Shown: positions 21,810-30,963 of the stretch, one piece after another
Numbering within the stretch: position 1 is the stretch's first letter
How the letters are laid out: each line of letters opens with the position of its first letter
Assembly: GCA_020621965.1 (NCBI GenBank)
Contig: JAHRYV010000006.1
Span: forward strand, 1-64,000
Length of the DNA stretch: 64,000 nucleotides
Direction: 5' to 3'
Source: Curvibacter sp.
Lineage (GTDB): Bacteria > Pseudomonadota > Gammaproteobacteria > Burkholderiales > Burkholderiaceae_C
The notes under the pieces: generated by a model
What the model was told of the DNA's origin: nothing
What the model saw: only the letters and a program-made list of their open reading frames with translations
Database searches by the model: none
Position numbers and translations under genes: made by a program

Positions 21810-22898
21810 CTAGGCGCCTATCGTGATCGGGATGCGCCGGCGGCCGAAGTCGCCGGCCCGCTCGGCAAAACGCCCGGCAATCGCGGTGTGGCAGTGCGGG
21901 CAGTGCCCGGCGGGCGTGAGACGGTAGTTGGCAATGCGGTGCCAGTCGCGCTCGATCAGCGCCTGGTGGCAATGCGGGCACCAGGTGGTGTCGCCCTCGG
22001 CGTAACGCACATTGCCCGTGTAGACGTAGTGCAGGCCGTGGTCCAGGGCGATGCGCCGGGCATGGATCAGCGTGGAGGCCGGCGTGGCCGGCACGTCGGG
22101 CATCTTGTGGTCCGGATGGAAGGCGGTGAAATGCAGCGGCACGTCCGGCCCCAGCTCGGCCATGAGCCAGCGGCACATGGCGGTGAGCTCCTCGTCGCTG
22201 TCGTTGTGGCCGGGGATCAGCAGGGTGGTGATCTCGAACCAGACCTGGGTCTCGTGCCGCAGGTAGACCAGGGTGTCGAGCACCGGCTGCAGATGCGCGC
22301 CAGTGAGCTTGAAGTAGAAGTCTTCGGTGAAAGCCTTGAGGTCCACATTGGCGGCGTCCATCTTGGCGTAGAACTCGCGCCGCGGGGCGTCGTGCATGTA
22401 GCCGGCGGTCACCGCCACCGTCTGCACGCCGCGTTCGCGGCAGGCGTCGGCCACGTCCATGGCGTACTCGGCGAAGATCACCGGGTCGTTGTAGGTGACG
22501 GCCACGCTCTTGCAGCCGGACTCCGCCGCCGCCTGAGCGATGGCCTCGGGCGAGGCCTGGTCCATCAGGCGGTCCATGTCGCGCGACTTGCTGATGTCCC
22601 AGTTCTGGCAGAACTTGCAGGCCAGGTTGCAGCCGGCGGTGCCGAAGGACAGCACGCTGCTGCCCGGGTAGTAGTGGTTCAGCGGTTTCTTCTCGATCGG
22701 GTCGATGCAGAAACCCGAGGAGCGGCCGTAGGTGGTGAGGATCATGCGATCCCCCTCGCGCAGGCGCACGAAGCAGGCGCCGCGCTGGCCCTCGTGCAGC
22801 TTGCAGTCGCGCGGGCACAGGTCGCACTGCAGGCGGCCGTCATCGAGGGCGTGCCACCAGCGCGCGGGATAGGCGTCGATGTCGTCGCGCGCACCCAT
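21810..22898 (-). CDS. amrS: AmmeMemoRadiSam system radical SAM enzyme
   Basis: A 362-residue radical SAM protein. The cluster motif is CNLACKFC (CxxxCxxC) in FGTAGCNLACKFCQNWDIS. An N-terminal Cys-rich segment (CDLCPRDCKL and GACFV) and a C-terminal pair of CPHC motifs (WCPHCHQ, HCPHCHT) could bind a further cluster or zinc. The family is related to pyruvate formate-lyase activating enzymes and always travels with AMMECR1 and MEMO proteins, as here. ATG 22898 lies two bases after the AMMECR1 gene stop. The product it modifies is unknown. Confidence 0.93.
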   Translation of the reverse strand: MGARDDIDAYPARWWHALDDGRLQCDLCPRDCKLHEGQRGACFVRLREGDRMILTTYGRSSGFCIDPIEKKPLNHYYPGSSVLSFGTAGCNLACKFCQNWDISKSRDMDRLMDQASPEAIAQAAAESGCKSVAVTYNDPVIFAEYAMDVADACRERGVQTVAVTAGYMHDAPRREFYAKMDAANVDLKAFTEDFYFKLTGAHLQPVLDTLVYLRHETQVWFEITTLLIPGHNDSDEELTAMCRWLMAELGPDVPLHFTAFHPDHKMPDVPATPASTLIHARRIALDHGLHYVYTGNVRYAEGDTTWCPHCHQALIERDWHRIANYRLTPAGHCPHCHTAIAGRFAERAGDFGRRRIPITIGA

Positions 22899-22900
22899 GC

Positions 22901-23476
22901 TCAGCCCTCCAGAGCGAGTTCGCTCTCTTTCCACTTGCTCACCGTGTAGCGCTGCAGCCGTACCTCGGCGTGCCAGAAGCCGGCCGGCAGGCCGGCCTTG
23001 CGCTTGAGGTGCGCCATGAAGTCGTCCACCGCGGGCAGCTGTTCCCACACCTGGGGCAGAAAGGTGCTGCGCCGCGCGCCGAATTCGAACACCACGCCGT
23101 CGATGCCGGGGCGCAGCTGGGCCAGGACCTCGGCCTCGCTGCCGACCTGCAGCGCCTGCATGGGCGAGAGCAGCGACACCTCCACCTCGGTGCGCTCCAG
23201 TTCGCGCGCGCTCAGCGGCGCAAAACGCGGGTCGCGAAAAGCGGCCGCCAGCGCATTGGCGCGCACATCGCTCAGCAGCGGCCGGTGCGCCTGCAGCGTG
23301 CCGATGCAGCCGCGCAGGTCGCCGCCCTGGGTCAGGGTGACGAAACAGGCGCCGCTGTCCTGCAGCCAGGGCGCGCTGTCATCGGCCGTGTGAGGGCGGC
23401 CCAGCTCGTGCGCGATGGCGGCCCGCGCCAGGGGCAGCAGGACGGCGCCCCGCTCTCGGGATTCAGTGGCGCGCAT
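22901..23476 (-). CDS. amrA: AmmeMemoRadiSam system protein A (AMMECR1 domain)
   Basis: A 191-residue AMMECR1-domain protein. The hallmark LRGCIGTL is present as GGDLRGCIGTLQAHRPL, and the C-terminal region has FLPQVWEQLP as expected. Function of the family is unknown in bacteria and humans. The ATG lies 14 bases inside the MEMO gene, so translation is coupled. With MEMO and the radical SAM enzyme it forms the conserved three-gene AmmeMemoRadiSam set. Confidence 0.93.
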   Translation of the reverse strand: MRATESRERGAVLLPLARAAIAHELGRPHTADDSAPWLQDSGACFVTLTQGGDLRGCIGTLQAHRPLLSDVRANALAAAFRDPRFAPLSARELERTEVEVSLLSPMQALQVGSEAEVLAQLRPGIDGVVFEFGARRSTFLPQVWEQLPAVDDFMAHLKRKAGLPAGFWHAEVRLQRYTVSKWKESELALEG

Positions 23477-24287
23477 GAGCGGGCTCCGAGAAGGCGATAG
23501 CGGCATACCCCACCACGCGTTGGCGGTCGCCGGCCGTATCCCCCGAGTTGCACAGGCCCAGCAGGCGCGGCTGCAGGTGATGCCGGCGTGCGGCCAGCAG
23601 CAGGCCGTTGATGGGCGTGCCGCCGCAGGCCTGCTCGTGCGTGAGCGGGCCCTGCAGCGCCAGGATGCGCTCCACGGTCTCGCCGTCGAGGTTGCGCGCC
23701 GCGGCATAAGGCAGGTAGTGCGAGAGGTCGGAGCTGAGCACGATCAGCGTCTCCGGCCCGCCCCACAGCGTCTCCAGCACCTCAGCCACCTCGTGCGGCT
23801 CGGCATCGCCCACGGCCAGCGGCAACAGCTTGAAATCGTCCAGCACGCTTTGCAGAAAGGGCAGTTGCACCTCCAGCGAGTGTTCCAGCGCATGCGCGGC
23901 CGGATGCACCACGACCTGGCGCAGCGGCTTGAGCGCAGCCACCGCCTCGGCGTCGATCTCGATCTCGCCCAGCGGCGTGGCAAACGCCTGCACGCCGGGC
24001 AGGGCCAGGCCGCGTACCGGCACGCGGTGCACCGGGCCCAGCAGCACCACGCGGCGCACGCGGTCGCGCACGCCGGCCAGCTGCGTGTAAGCGCGTGCCG
24101 CCATGAGGCCGGAGTAGACGTAGCCGGCGTGCGGCACGATCAGCACCTTGGGCGGGGTCGGCGCGGCGCCGGCCGGCCCTTCGGCGTGCGCCGCTGCCAG
24201 CAGGCCGGCCACGGTGCCGGCCAGCGTTCTGGCTTCGCCGGGGTAGAAGGCGCCGGCCACGGCCGGCTGGCGGACGGTATGCAACAT
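23463..24287 (-). CDS. amrB: AmmeMemoRadiSam system protein B (MEMO domain)
   Basis: A 274-residue MEMO-family protein, related in fold to extradiol ring-cleavage dioxygenases. Landmarks: RQPAVAGAFYPGEA, VPHAGYVYSGLMAARAY with the metal-site His, GPVHRV, EHSLEVQLPFLQ, and SSDLSHYLPYA. The metal-ligand histidines (PHAGY, EHSLE) are kept. ATG 24287 follows GGGAG; a longer in-frame extension exists upstream but lacks family similarity. It is the first gene of the minus-strand operon and is divergent from the second phosphoribosyltransferase. Confidence 0.93.
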   Translation of the reverse strand: MLHTVRQPAVAGAFYPGEARTLAGTVAGLLAAAHAEGPAGAAPTPPKVLIVPHAGYVYSGLMAARAYTQLAGVRDRVRRVVLLGPVHRVPVRGLALPGVQAFATPLGEIEIDAEAVAALKPLRQVVVHPAAHALEHSLEVQLPFLQSVLDDFKLLPLAVGDAEPHEVAEVLETLWGGPETLIVLSSDLSHYLPYAAARNLDGETVERILALQGPLTHEQACGGTPINGLLLAARRHHLQPRLLGLCNSGDTAGDRQRVVGYAAIAFSEPAHARH

Positions 24288-24498
24288 GCGTGCGGACTCC
24301 CTTGGATGTGTTCCTGGGGTCAAGCTGGGGCCAGCACCGGGCATCTCAAGCGCCGGGGCCGGGCCACCCGATGAACGGTACTCCGGGGCAGCGGGGGCGT
24401 CAACTGCGGCCGCTTGCGGCCGATCAAGGCGGGGCTGGCGCCGCGGCGTTCCCTGCGGCACACTGCGGCAACACAGCAGCAAGAGGAGGCAGGGCGCC

Positions 24499-25065
24499 AT
24501 GGCAGCATCCGAGACGAGGCAGACCCCGATCTACAGCAGCGCCGAACTGGCGCGTGTGCTCGATGCCATGGCGGCGGCCTTGCTGCCGCAGCTGCTCACG
24601 GCGGCGCCGGTGACCCTGGTCGGCGTGCGCCGGCGCGGCGCCCCGCTGGCCGACGCCTTGCTGGAACGTCTGCGCTCCCTGCTGCCGGCCGGCGCGCGGG
24701 TCGAGCGGCTGGACCTGCTGATCAAGCGCTACGCCGACGACCTGACCCTGCTGCATCCCGAAACCCGGCTGACCGAGGCCCAGGAGCACACGACGCTGGA
24801 CCTGGCCGGCCGCACGGTGGTGGTGGTCGACGATGTGCTCTACCAGGGCCACTCGTTGAACAAGGCCGTGCAGTACCTGCTGGCCAAGGGGGCAGGGCGC
24901 ATCGTGACGGCCGTGCTGGTGGACCGCGTCTGCGCCGTGCTGCCCCTGCATGCCGACGTCGCGGGTCTCAAGCTGCAGGTGGCGCCCGGTCAGATCGTCG
25001 AATGCCACGTGCCGCCCTTCGAACCCGTGCTCCAGATCGTGCTGGTGCAGCCGGTCGCCGCCTGA
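24499..25065 (+). CDS. PyrR-like phosphoribosyltransferase
   Basis: A 188-residue phosphoribosyltransferase-fold protein resembling PyrR in its layout: LVGVRRRGAPLADALLERL, LDLLIKRYADDLTL, and the PRPP loop TVVVVDDVLYQGHSL. In PyrR the loop reads DDVLYTGRT; here it is YQGHS, so PRPP binding or catalysis may differ. ATG 24499 follows AAGAGGAGG. It is divergent from the AmmeMemoRadiSam operon, with 211 bases between them. No pyrimidine genes are near, so a pyr regulator role is unlikely. Confidence 0.82.
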   Translation: MAASETRQTPIYSSAELARVLDAMAAALLPQLLTAAPVTLVGVRRRGAPLADALLERLRSLLPAGARVERLDLLIKRYADDLTLLHPETRLTEAQEHTTLDLAGRTVVVVDDVLYQGHSLNKAVQYLLAKGAGRIVTAVLVDRVCAVLPLHADVAGLKLQVAPGQIVECHVPPFEPVLQIVLVQPVAA

Positions 25066-25127
25066 GATGACCCAGACCAGCCGGTGACGGCTGGCGTCGA
25101 AGACCGACTTCGCGCAGCGGCCGCAGA

Positions 25128-25152
25128 CAAAAAAGCCGGGCAGGGCCCGGCT
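25128..25152 (-). terminator. Terminator of the Bug-receptor gene
   Basis: On the minus strand a GCCGGGC/GCCCGGC-type stem with a short loop is followed by TTTTTTGT. It lies 21 bases after the stop codon of the receptor gene and closes the glcD-lrgA-lrgB-receptor unit. Confidence 0.88.
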
Positions 25153-25172
25153 CGTCAGGGGGCGGCGGGGGC

Positions 25173-26144
25173 TTACTGCGCCTGGAAGCCGCTGGCCTTG
25201 ATGATGCGGGCCCAGCTCTGGCTGTAGGCGCGCTCGCGCTGGCCCAGCTGCTCGCCGCTCATGTGGCCGACGGTCAGGCCCATGGCGGTCAGGCGCTCAT
25301 GCACCTCGGGCAGGGCGAGGACCTTGGCCAGGGCGGCCGAGTAGCGGTCGAGGGTGGCTTTGGGTGTGCCCTTGGGCGCGAAGATGCCGTAGTAGGGCAG
25401 GTCCTCGAAGCCGCTCAGGCCCAACTCGCCGAAGGTCGGCACGTCCGGCAGGATGGCCTGGCGCTTGGCACCAATCACGGCCACCATGCGGATCTTGCCG
25501 GCCTTGTGGTTCTCGATGAAGTCGGGCACCGAGCCCACGCCGGCGGCAATCTGGTTGCCCAGCATGTCGCCCATCATGGGCGCGCTGCCGCGGTAGGGCG
25601 CGGCCTGCAGGTCGAGCTGGTTCTTCTGGCCCATCACCTTGACCAGGAACTCGGGCGTGGAGGCCGGCGCCGGCACGCCCACGGTACCGCGTGCCTTGGG
25701 GTTCTCGCGCACCCAGGCCAGGTACTCCTTGTAGCTCTTGGCCGGCGTGCCCGCGGAGAGGGCCAGGCCGTTGACGAAGGTGGCGAAGCCCGCCACCGGC
25801 ACGAAATCCTGCGCCGGGTCGAAGCCGGGGTTCTTCATGGTCAGCGGCAGGATGGAGATGCTGTGGTCGTGCGAGAGGAAGAGCACCGAGCCGTCGGCCG
25901 GCGCGGCCTTCAGCGCCTGCGCGGCGATCTGGCCGCCGGCGCCGGCCTTGTTTTCGACGATGACGTTGGCGCCGAGCGGGTCCTTGAGTTTGTCGGCCAG
26001 CACGCGCGCGATGGCGTCGGTGCCGCCGCCGGGCGGGAAGCCCACCATGATCTTGATGGTGGGGGTCTCGGCGTGGGTCAGGCCCGTGGCCAGCAGGGCG
26101 GCGGCGGCCAGGCCGAGGGTGCGGCGCTTGAGGTTCAGGAACAT
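25173..26144 (-). CDS. Bug/TctC-family periplasmic carboxylate receptor
   Basis: A 323-residue exported solute-binding protein with signal peptide MFLNLKRRTLGLAAAALLATGLTHA. The Bug fold is shown by IKIMVGFPPGGGTDAIARV, VIVENKAGAGGQIAAQALK and PAPASTPEFLVKVM. Bug proteins bind small carboxylates for tripartite tricarboxylate transporters or act as sensors; no TctA/TctB genes are in the window. ATG 26144 is preceded by CGGAGTG. It follows lrgB by 63 bases in the same direction and may belong to the glycolate module. Confidence 0.92.
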   Translation of the reverse strand: MFLNLKRRTLGLAAAALLATGLTHAETPTIKIMVGFPPGGGTDAIARVLADKLKDPLGANVIVENKAGAGGQIAAQALKAAPADGSVLFLSHDHSISILPLTMKNPGFDPAQDFVPVAGFATFVNGLALSAGTPAKSYKEYLAWVRENPKARGTVGVPAPASTPEFLVKVMGQKNQLDLQAAPYRGSAPMMGDMLGNQIAAGVGSVPDFIENHKAGKIRMVAVIGAKRQAILPDVPTFGELGLSGFEDLPYYGIFAPKGTPKATLDRYSAALAKVLALPEVHERLTAMGLTVGHMSGEQLGQRERAYSQSWARIIKASGFQAQ

Positions 26145-26207
26145 GGTGTCACTCCGGTGTTGTGGGTTGGGCAGATAACCCGGCAATTCTGCACCAGCCG
26201 CTGCGGC

Positions 26208-26933
<726 letters not shown>

Positions 26934-26937
26934 CGGG

Positions 26938-27291
26938 CTAGCTTTCCTTCGGTTGGCGTCGCATCAGCGCCCGCAAGGCCAGCGCCGTCACCGCCAGGCC
27001 GATCCAGGTGGAGAGCACGATGACGGCCAGCATGCGCAGCCCATGTTCGGCGATCAGGCCCAGGTGCGTCATCACGCCCACACCCACCGGCACGAACAGC
27101 AGCGACAGATGCGCGAGCAGGAAGTCGGCACAGGCCGCTACCGGCGTGCGCACGGCCTCGATGTTCAGCGCAGCCAGCAGCAGCACCAGGCCCACGACGG
27201 GGCCGGGAAAGGGCAGGCGCAGGGCGTGAGAGAGCAGCTCCCCGGCGGATTGCAGCACCAGCAGCCAGGCGAATCCGCGCAGGGCGTTCAT
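26938..27291 (-). CDS. lrgA: LrgA/CidA-family membrane protein
   Basis: A 117-residue membrane protein with four hydrophobic helices. Family landmarks are LPFPGPVVGLVLLL and LLFVPVGVGVMTH. It is the small partner of LrgB, four bases upstream of it. The gene starts 15 bases after the GlcD-type oxidase stop, so oxidase and transporter are likely on one message. Confidence 0.93.
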   Translation of the reverse strand: MNALRGFAWLLVLQSAGELLSHALRLPFPGPVVGLVLLLAALNIEAVRTPVAACADFLLAHLSLLFVPVGVGVMTHLGLIAEHGLRMLAVIVLSTWIGLAVTALALRALMRRQPKES

Positions 27292-27306
27292 TGAATCATT
27301 GCGTGG

Positions 27307-28809
27307 TCAGAAACGCGGCAGGTCCGGGTGGCTGATCTTGCCGCCGCGCACCAGCATCTTGCCGTACTCGGCGCAGCGGTTGTGCGTGGGGATGACCTTG
27401 CCGGGGTTGAGCAGGCTGCCCGGATCGAAGGCGCGCTTGACGCCCAGCATCTGCGCGTTCTCTTCCGGGCTGAACTGCACGCACATGGAGTTGAGTTTTT
27501 CCACGCCCACGCCGTGTTCACCCGTGACGGTGCCGCCCATGGCCACGCTGGTCTCCAGGATGTCGGCGCCGAAGAGCTCGCAACGGTGCAGTTGGTCGGG
27601 GTCGTTGGCATCGAAGAGGATCAGCGGGTGCAGGTTGCCGTCACCGGCATGGAAGACGTTCAGGCACTTCAGGCCGTACTTCTGCTCCATCTTCTGGATG
27701 GCTTCCAGGATGTCGGCCAGGCGCTTGCGCGGGATGGTCGAGTCCATGCACATGTAATCGGGGGCCAGGCGGCCGCTGGCCGGGAAGGCGTTCTTGCGCC
27801 CGCTCCAGTACTTCAGGCGCTCGGCCTCGTCGCGGCTGACCGCAATCGCGGTGGCGCCGGCGCGGCGCAGCACCTCGCTCATGCGGCCGATTTCCTCTTC
27901 GACCTCTTCCGGCGTGCCATCGCTCTCGCACAGCAGGATGGCGGCGGCGCTCAGGTCGTAGCCGGCGTGCACGAAATCTTCCACCGCGGCCGTCATGGGC
28001 TGGTCCATCATCTCCAGCCCGGCCGGGATGATGCCGGCGGCAATCACCGCGGCCACGGCGTCGCCGGCCTTGCGCATGTCGTCGAAGCTGGCCATGATGC
28101 AGCGCGCCAACTGCGGCTTGGGGATCAGGCGTACCGTGACTTCCACCGTGACGGCCAGCATGCCCTCCGAGCCGATGAAGACGCTGAGCAGGTCGTAACC
28201 GGGCGCGTCCAGCGCCTGCGAGCCGAGTTCGAGCGGTTCACCCTCGATGGTGTAGCCGCGCACCTTGAGCACGTTGTGCACCGTCAGGCCGTATTTCAGG
28301 CAGTGCACACCACCCGAGTTCTCGGCCACGTTGCCGCCGATGGTGCAGGCGATCTGGCTGGACGGGTCGGGTGCGTAGTACATGCCGTAGGGGGCGGCGG
28401 CCTCGCTGATGGCGAGGTTGCGCACGCCGGCCTGGACCACGGCCGTACGGCTGGCCGGGTCGATCTTCAGGATCTGGTTGAACTTGGCCAGGGAGAGCGT
28501 CACGCCCAGGGCGTGGGGCATGGCGCCGCCCGACAGGCCGGTGCCCGCGCCGCGCGCCACCACGGGCACGCCCAGCGCATGGCAGGTTTTCAGCACGGCC
28601 TGCACCTGGGCCTCGGTTTCCGGCAGGGCCACGGCCAGCGGGCGCTGCCGGTAGGCCGTCAGGCCGTCGCACTCATAGGGGGTGGTGTCCTCGGATTGCC
28701 AGAGCAGGGCATGGGCGGGTAACACGGCCAACAGGGCGCGCACGACCTGGGACTGGCGTTCGGCGCGCTGCAGCGTGTCGGCCTGGGGGGCGGAAGCGGG
28801 GGCGTTCAT
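27307..28809 (-). CDS. glcD: FAD-linked oxidase, GlcD type
   Basis: A 500-residue flavoenzyme of the glycolate oxidase GlcD / D-lactate dehydrogenase family. The PCMH FAD-binding domain has VVARGAGTGLSGGAMP, YAPDPSSQIACTIGGNVAENSGG and FIGSEGMLAVTVEVT; the C-terminal domain has HAGDGNLHPLILFD with metal-ligand histidines and GTVTGEHGVGVEK. It oxidises a 2-hydroxyacid, most likely glycolate or D-lactate, and feeds electrons to the respiratory chain. GlcE and GlcF are absent from the window, which is unusual for a true glycolate oxidase. It leads the oxidase-LrgA-LrgB-receptor unit. Confidence 0.9.
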   Translation of the reverse strand: MNAPASAPQADTLQRAERQSQVVRALLAVLPAHALLWQSEDTTPYECDGLTAYRQRPLAVALPETEAQVQAVLKTCHALGVPVVARGAGTGLSGGAMPHALGVTLSLAKFNQILKIDPASRTAVVQAGVRNLAISEAAAPYGMYYAPDPSSQIACTIGGNVAENSGGVHCLKYGLTVHNVLKVRGYTIEGEPLELGSQALDAPGYDLLSVFIGSEGMLAVTVEVTVRLIPKPQLARCIMASFDDMRKAGDAVAAVIAAGIIPAGLEMMDQPMTAAVEDFVHAGYDLSAAAILLCESDGTPEEVEEEIGRMSEVLRRAGATAIAVSRDEAERLKYWSGRKNAFPASGRLAPDYMCMDSTIPRKRLADILEAIQKMEQKYGLKCLNVFHAGDGNLHPLILFDANDPDQLHRCELFGADILETSVAMGGTVTGEHGVGVEKLNSMCVQFSPEENAQMLGVKRAFDPGSLLNPGKVIPTHNRCAEYGKMLVRGGKISHPDLPRF

Positions 28810-28833
28810 GAACGAATTCTAGGCCCTGTTCCC

Positions 28834-28839
28834 TATAAT
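28834..28839 (+). promoter_or_regulatory. Probable -10 box of the psd gene
   Basis: TATAAT lies in the 66-base gap between the divergent glcD and psd genes, about 37 bases before the psd start codon. No strong -35 is visible. Confidence 0.5.
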
Positions 28840-28875
28840 CCGGCGCTCCACAACTCATCTCCTGGCGGTAGTACC

Positions 28876-29724
28876 TTGTCTGATCGTCTTGCCGTGCTGC
28901 CGCAGTACCTGCTGCCCAAAAAGGCCCTTACCTCGTTTGCCGGTTGGGTCGCCGGCGCGCAGATGGGGGGGCTCACCACCGCCATCATCCGTCGTTTCAT
29001 CCGCCGCTACGGCGTGAACATGGCCGAGGCGGCCAACCCCGATCCGGCCAGCTATCCGAGTTTCAACGAATTCTTCACCCGGGCGCTGAAAGAGGGCGCC
29101 CGCCCGCTGGCCGCGGCCGACTGGGTCTGCCCGGTGGACGGCGCCATCAGCCAGTTCGGTCCCATCGAGCGCGACCAGATCTTCCAGGCCAAAGGCCACC
29201 GTTACAGCACCACGGCCCTGGTGGGCGGCGACGCCGCGCTGGCCGCGCAGTTCGAGAACGGCCATTTCGCTACCCTGTACCTGAGCCCGCGCGACTACCA
29301 CCGCATCCACATGCCCTGCGACGGCACGCTCATGCGCATGATCTACGTGCCGGGGGAGCTGTTTTCGGTCAACCCCACCACGGCGCGTGGTGTGCCCGGC
29401 CTGTTTGCCCGCAACGAGCGTGTGGTCTGCGTGTTCGAGACCGTGCACGGCCCCCTGGTGCTGGTGCTGGTGGGGGCCACCATCGTGGGCAGCATGGCCA
29501 CGGTCTGGCACGGTGTGGTCAACCCGCCGCGCTCGGCGCAGGTGCAGGAATGGCACTACGACGGCCAGGGCATTGTGTTGAAGCGGGGCGCCGAAATGGG
29601 CCGCTTCCTGCTGGGCTCCACCGTCGTGCTCCTGTGGCCGCAGGGGCCGCTGCAATTCAACCCGGACTGGGCGCCCGCGCGTGCGATCCGGCTTGGTGAG
29701 AAAATGGCCAATTCAGTGTCCTGA
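28876..29724 (+). CDS. psd: Phosphatidylserine decarboxylase
   Basis: Psd makes phosphatidylethanolamine from phosphatidylserine at the inner membrane and carries a pyruvoyl cofactor formed by self-cleavage. The 282-residue proenzyme has NEFFTRALKEGARPL, CPVDGAISQFG, the catalytic YLSPRDYHRIHMP, LFSVNP, and the cleavage site LGST (FLLGSTVVLLWP). The start is TTG 28876; no ATG or GTG fits, and MSDRLAVLPQYLLPK matches the family N-terminus. It is divergent from glcD and followed closely by the aminotransferase gene. Confidence 0.96.
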   Translation: MSDRLAVLPQYLLPKKALTSFAGWVAGAQMGGLTTAIIRRFIRRYGVNMAEAANPDPASYPSFNEFFTRALKEGARPLAAADWVCPVDGAISQFGPIERDQIFQAKGHRYSTTALVGGDAALAAQFENGHFATLYLSPRDYHRIHMPCDGTLMRMIYVPGELFSVNPTTARGVPGLFARNERVVCVFETVHGPLVLVLVGATIVGSMATVWHGVVNPPRSAQVQEWHYDGQGIVLKRGAEMGRFLLGSTVVLLWPQGPLQFNPDWAPARAIRLGEKMANSVS

Positions 29725-29739
29725 AACAACGGAGTTTTT

Positions 29740-30894
29740 ATGCCAGGTCTTCTGCCCAACGTGGATCCCGATGGACTGCTCGAGTTCTCGGTGGTCTACA
29801 CCGACCGCGCGCTCAACCACATGTCCAAGCGTTTCCAGAACGTGATGAAGGACATCTCCGGCATCCTGAAGGAGGTCTACCACGCCCAGTCCTCCGTGCT
29901 GGTGCCCGGCAGCGGCACCTTCGGCATGGAAGCCGTGGCGCGCCAGTTCGCCACCGGCAAGAAGACCCTGGTCATCCGCAATGGCTGGTTCAGCTACCGC
30001 TGGACCCAGATCTTCGAGATGGGCAAGATCCCGGCGAGCTCCACCGTGCTCAAGGCCCGGCGCATCGGCAGCGGGCCGCAGGCGCCCTGGGTGCCCTGCC
30101 CGGTGGAAGAGGTGGTGGCCACCATCAAGGCCGAGCGTCCCGACGTGGTGTTCGCCCCGCACGTGGAAACCGCGGCCGGCATGATGCTGCCCGACGACTA
30201 CCTGCGCAAGGTGACCGACGCCGTGCACGAAGTCGGCGGTCTGTTCGTGCTGGACTGCGTGGCCTCCGGCGCCATGTGGGTGGACATGCAGGCCACCGGC
30301 GTGGACGTCCTGGTCAGTGCACCGCAAAAGGGCTGGAGCGGTTCACCCGCCTGCGCCATGGTCATGCTCAGCGAGCGTGCCCGCAAGGCCATCGACGGCA
30401 CCACCAGCACCAGCTTCGCGGCCGACCTCAAGAAATGGCTGCAGGTCATGGAAGCCTACGAGAACGGCAACCACACCTACCACACCACCATGCCCACCGA
30501 CGCGCTGGCGCGTCTGGACCAGGTGATGCGCGAGACCAAGGAATATGGTTTCGAGAAAGTGCGCCAGGGCCAGATCGAGCTGGGTGCCAAGGTGCGCAAC
30601 CTGCTGGAGCGGCGCGGTTTTGTCAGCGTGGCCGCGGCCGGTTTCCAGGCCCCGGGTGTGGTGGTGAGCTACACCACCGATGCCGAGATCCAGAACAGCA
30701 AGAAATTCCTGGCCCTGGGCCTGCAGACCGCCGCCGGCGTGCCGCTGCAGTGCGACGAGCCGGCCGACTTCAGCACGTTCCGCATCGGCCTGTTCGGCCT
30801 GGACAAGCTGTACAACCCGGACCGCAGCGTGGCGCAGCTGGCCGCCGCGCTGGACAAGCTGGGTTACACCGAGAAGGTGCCGACCGCGGCCTGA
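29740..30894 (+). CDS. Class V aminotransferase, alanine--glyoxylate type
   Basis: A 384-residue PLP enzyme of the alanine-glyoxylate / serine-glyoxylate aminotransferase group. Landmarks: VLVPGSGTFGMEAVARQF, APHVETAAGM, VLDCVASGAMWVDM, and SAPQKGWSG with the PLP lysine, then a C-terminal domain with FRIGLFG. Such enzymes convert glyoxylate to glycine using alanine or serine. It is 15 bases after psd and ends at a two-way terminator. The neighbouring glycolate oxidase-type gene supports glyoxylate as substrate; 2-aminoethylphosphonate transaminases are related and not fully excluded. Confidence 0.88.
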   Translation: MPGLLPNVDPDGLLEFSVVYTDRALNHMSKRFQNVMKDISGILKEVYHAQSSVLVPGSGTFGMEAVARQFATGKKTLVIRNGWFSYRWTQIFEMGKIPASSTVLKARRIGSGPQAPWVPCPVEEVVATIKAERPDVVFAPHVETAAGMMLPDDYLRKVTDAVHEVGGLFVLDCVASGAMWVDMQATGVDVLVSAPQKGWSGSPACAMVMLSERARKAIDGTTSTSFAADLKKWLQVMEAYENGNHTYHTTMPTDALARLDQVMRETKEYGFEKVRQGQIELGAKVRNLLERRGFVSVAAAGFQAPGVVVSYTTDAEIQNSKKFLALGLQTAAGVPLQCDEPADFSTFRIGLFGLDKLYNPDRSVAQLAAALDKLGYTEKVPTAA

Positions 30895-30906
30895 GCCTTT
30901 CGGTCC

Positions 30907-30947
30907 CAAAAAAACGCCCCATGGTCGTTAGACCCGGGGCGTTTTTT
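30907..30947. terminator. Two-way terminator between aminotransferase and purU
   Basis: A long stem AAAACGCCCC/GGGGCGTTTT, with A-run on the left and T-run on the right, serves both the plus-strand aminotransferase and the minus-strand purU. Confidence 0.92.
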
Positions 30948-30963
30948 CTGAGTGATGGCGGGC

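Noticed and set aside
24288-24498. Intergenic gap between amrB and the PyrR-like gene
   Set aside because: Examined for operators or a riboswitch; only GC-rich sequence without a clear repeat was seen.
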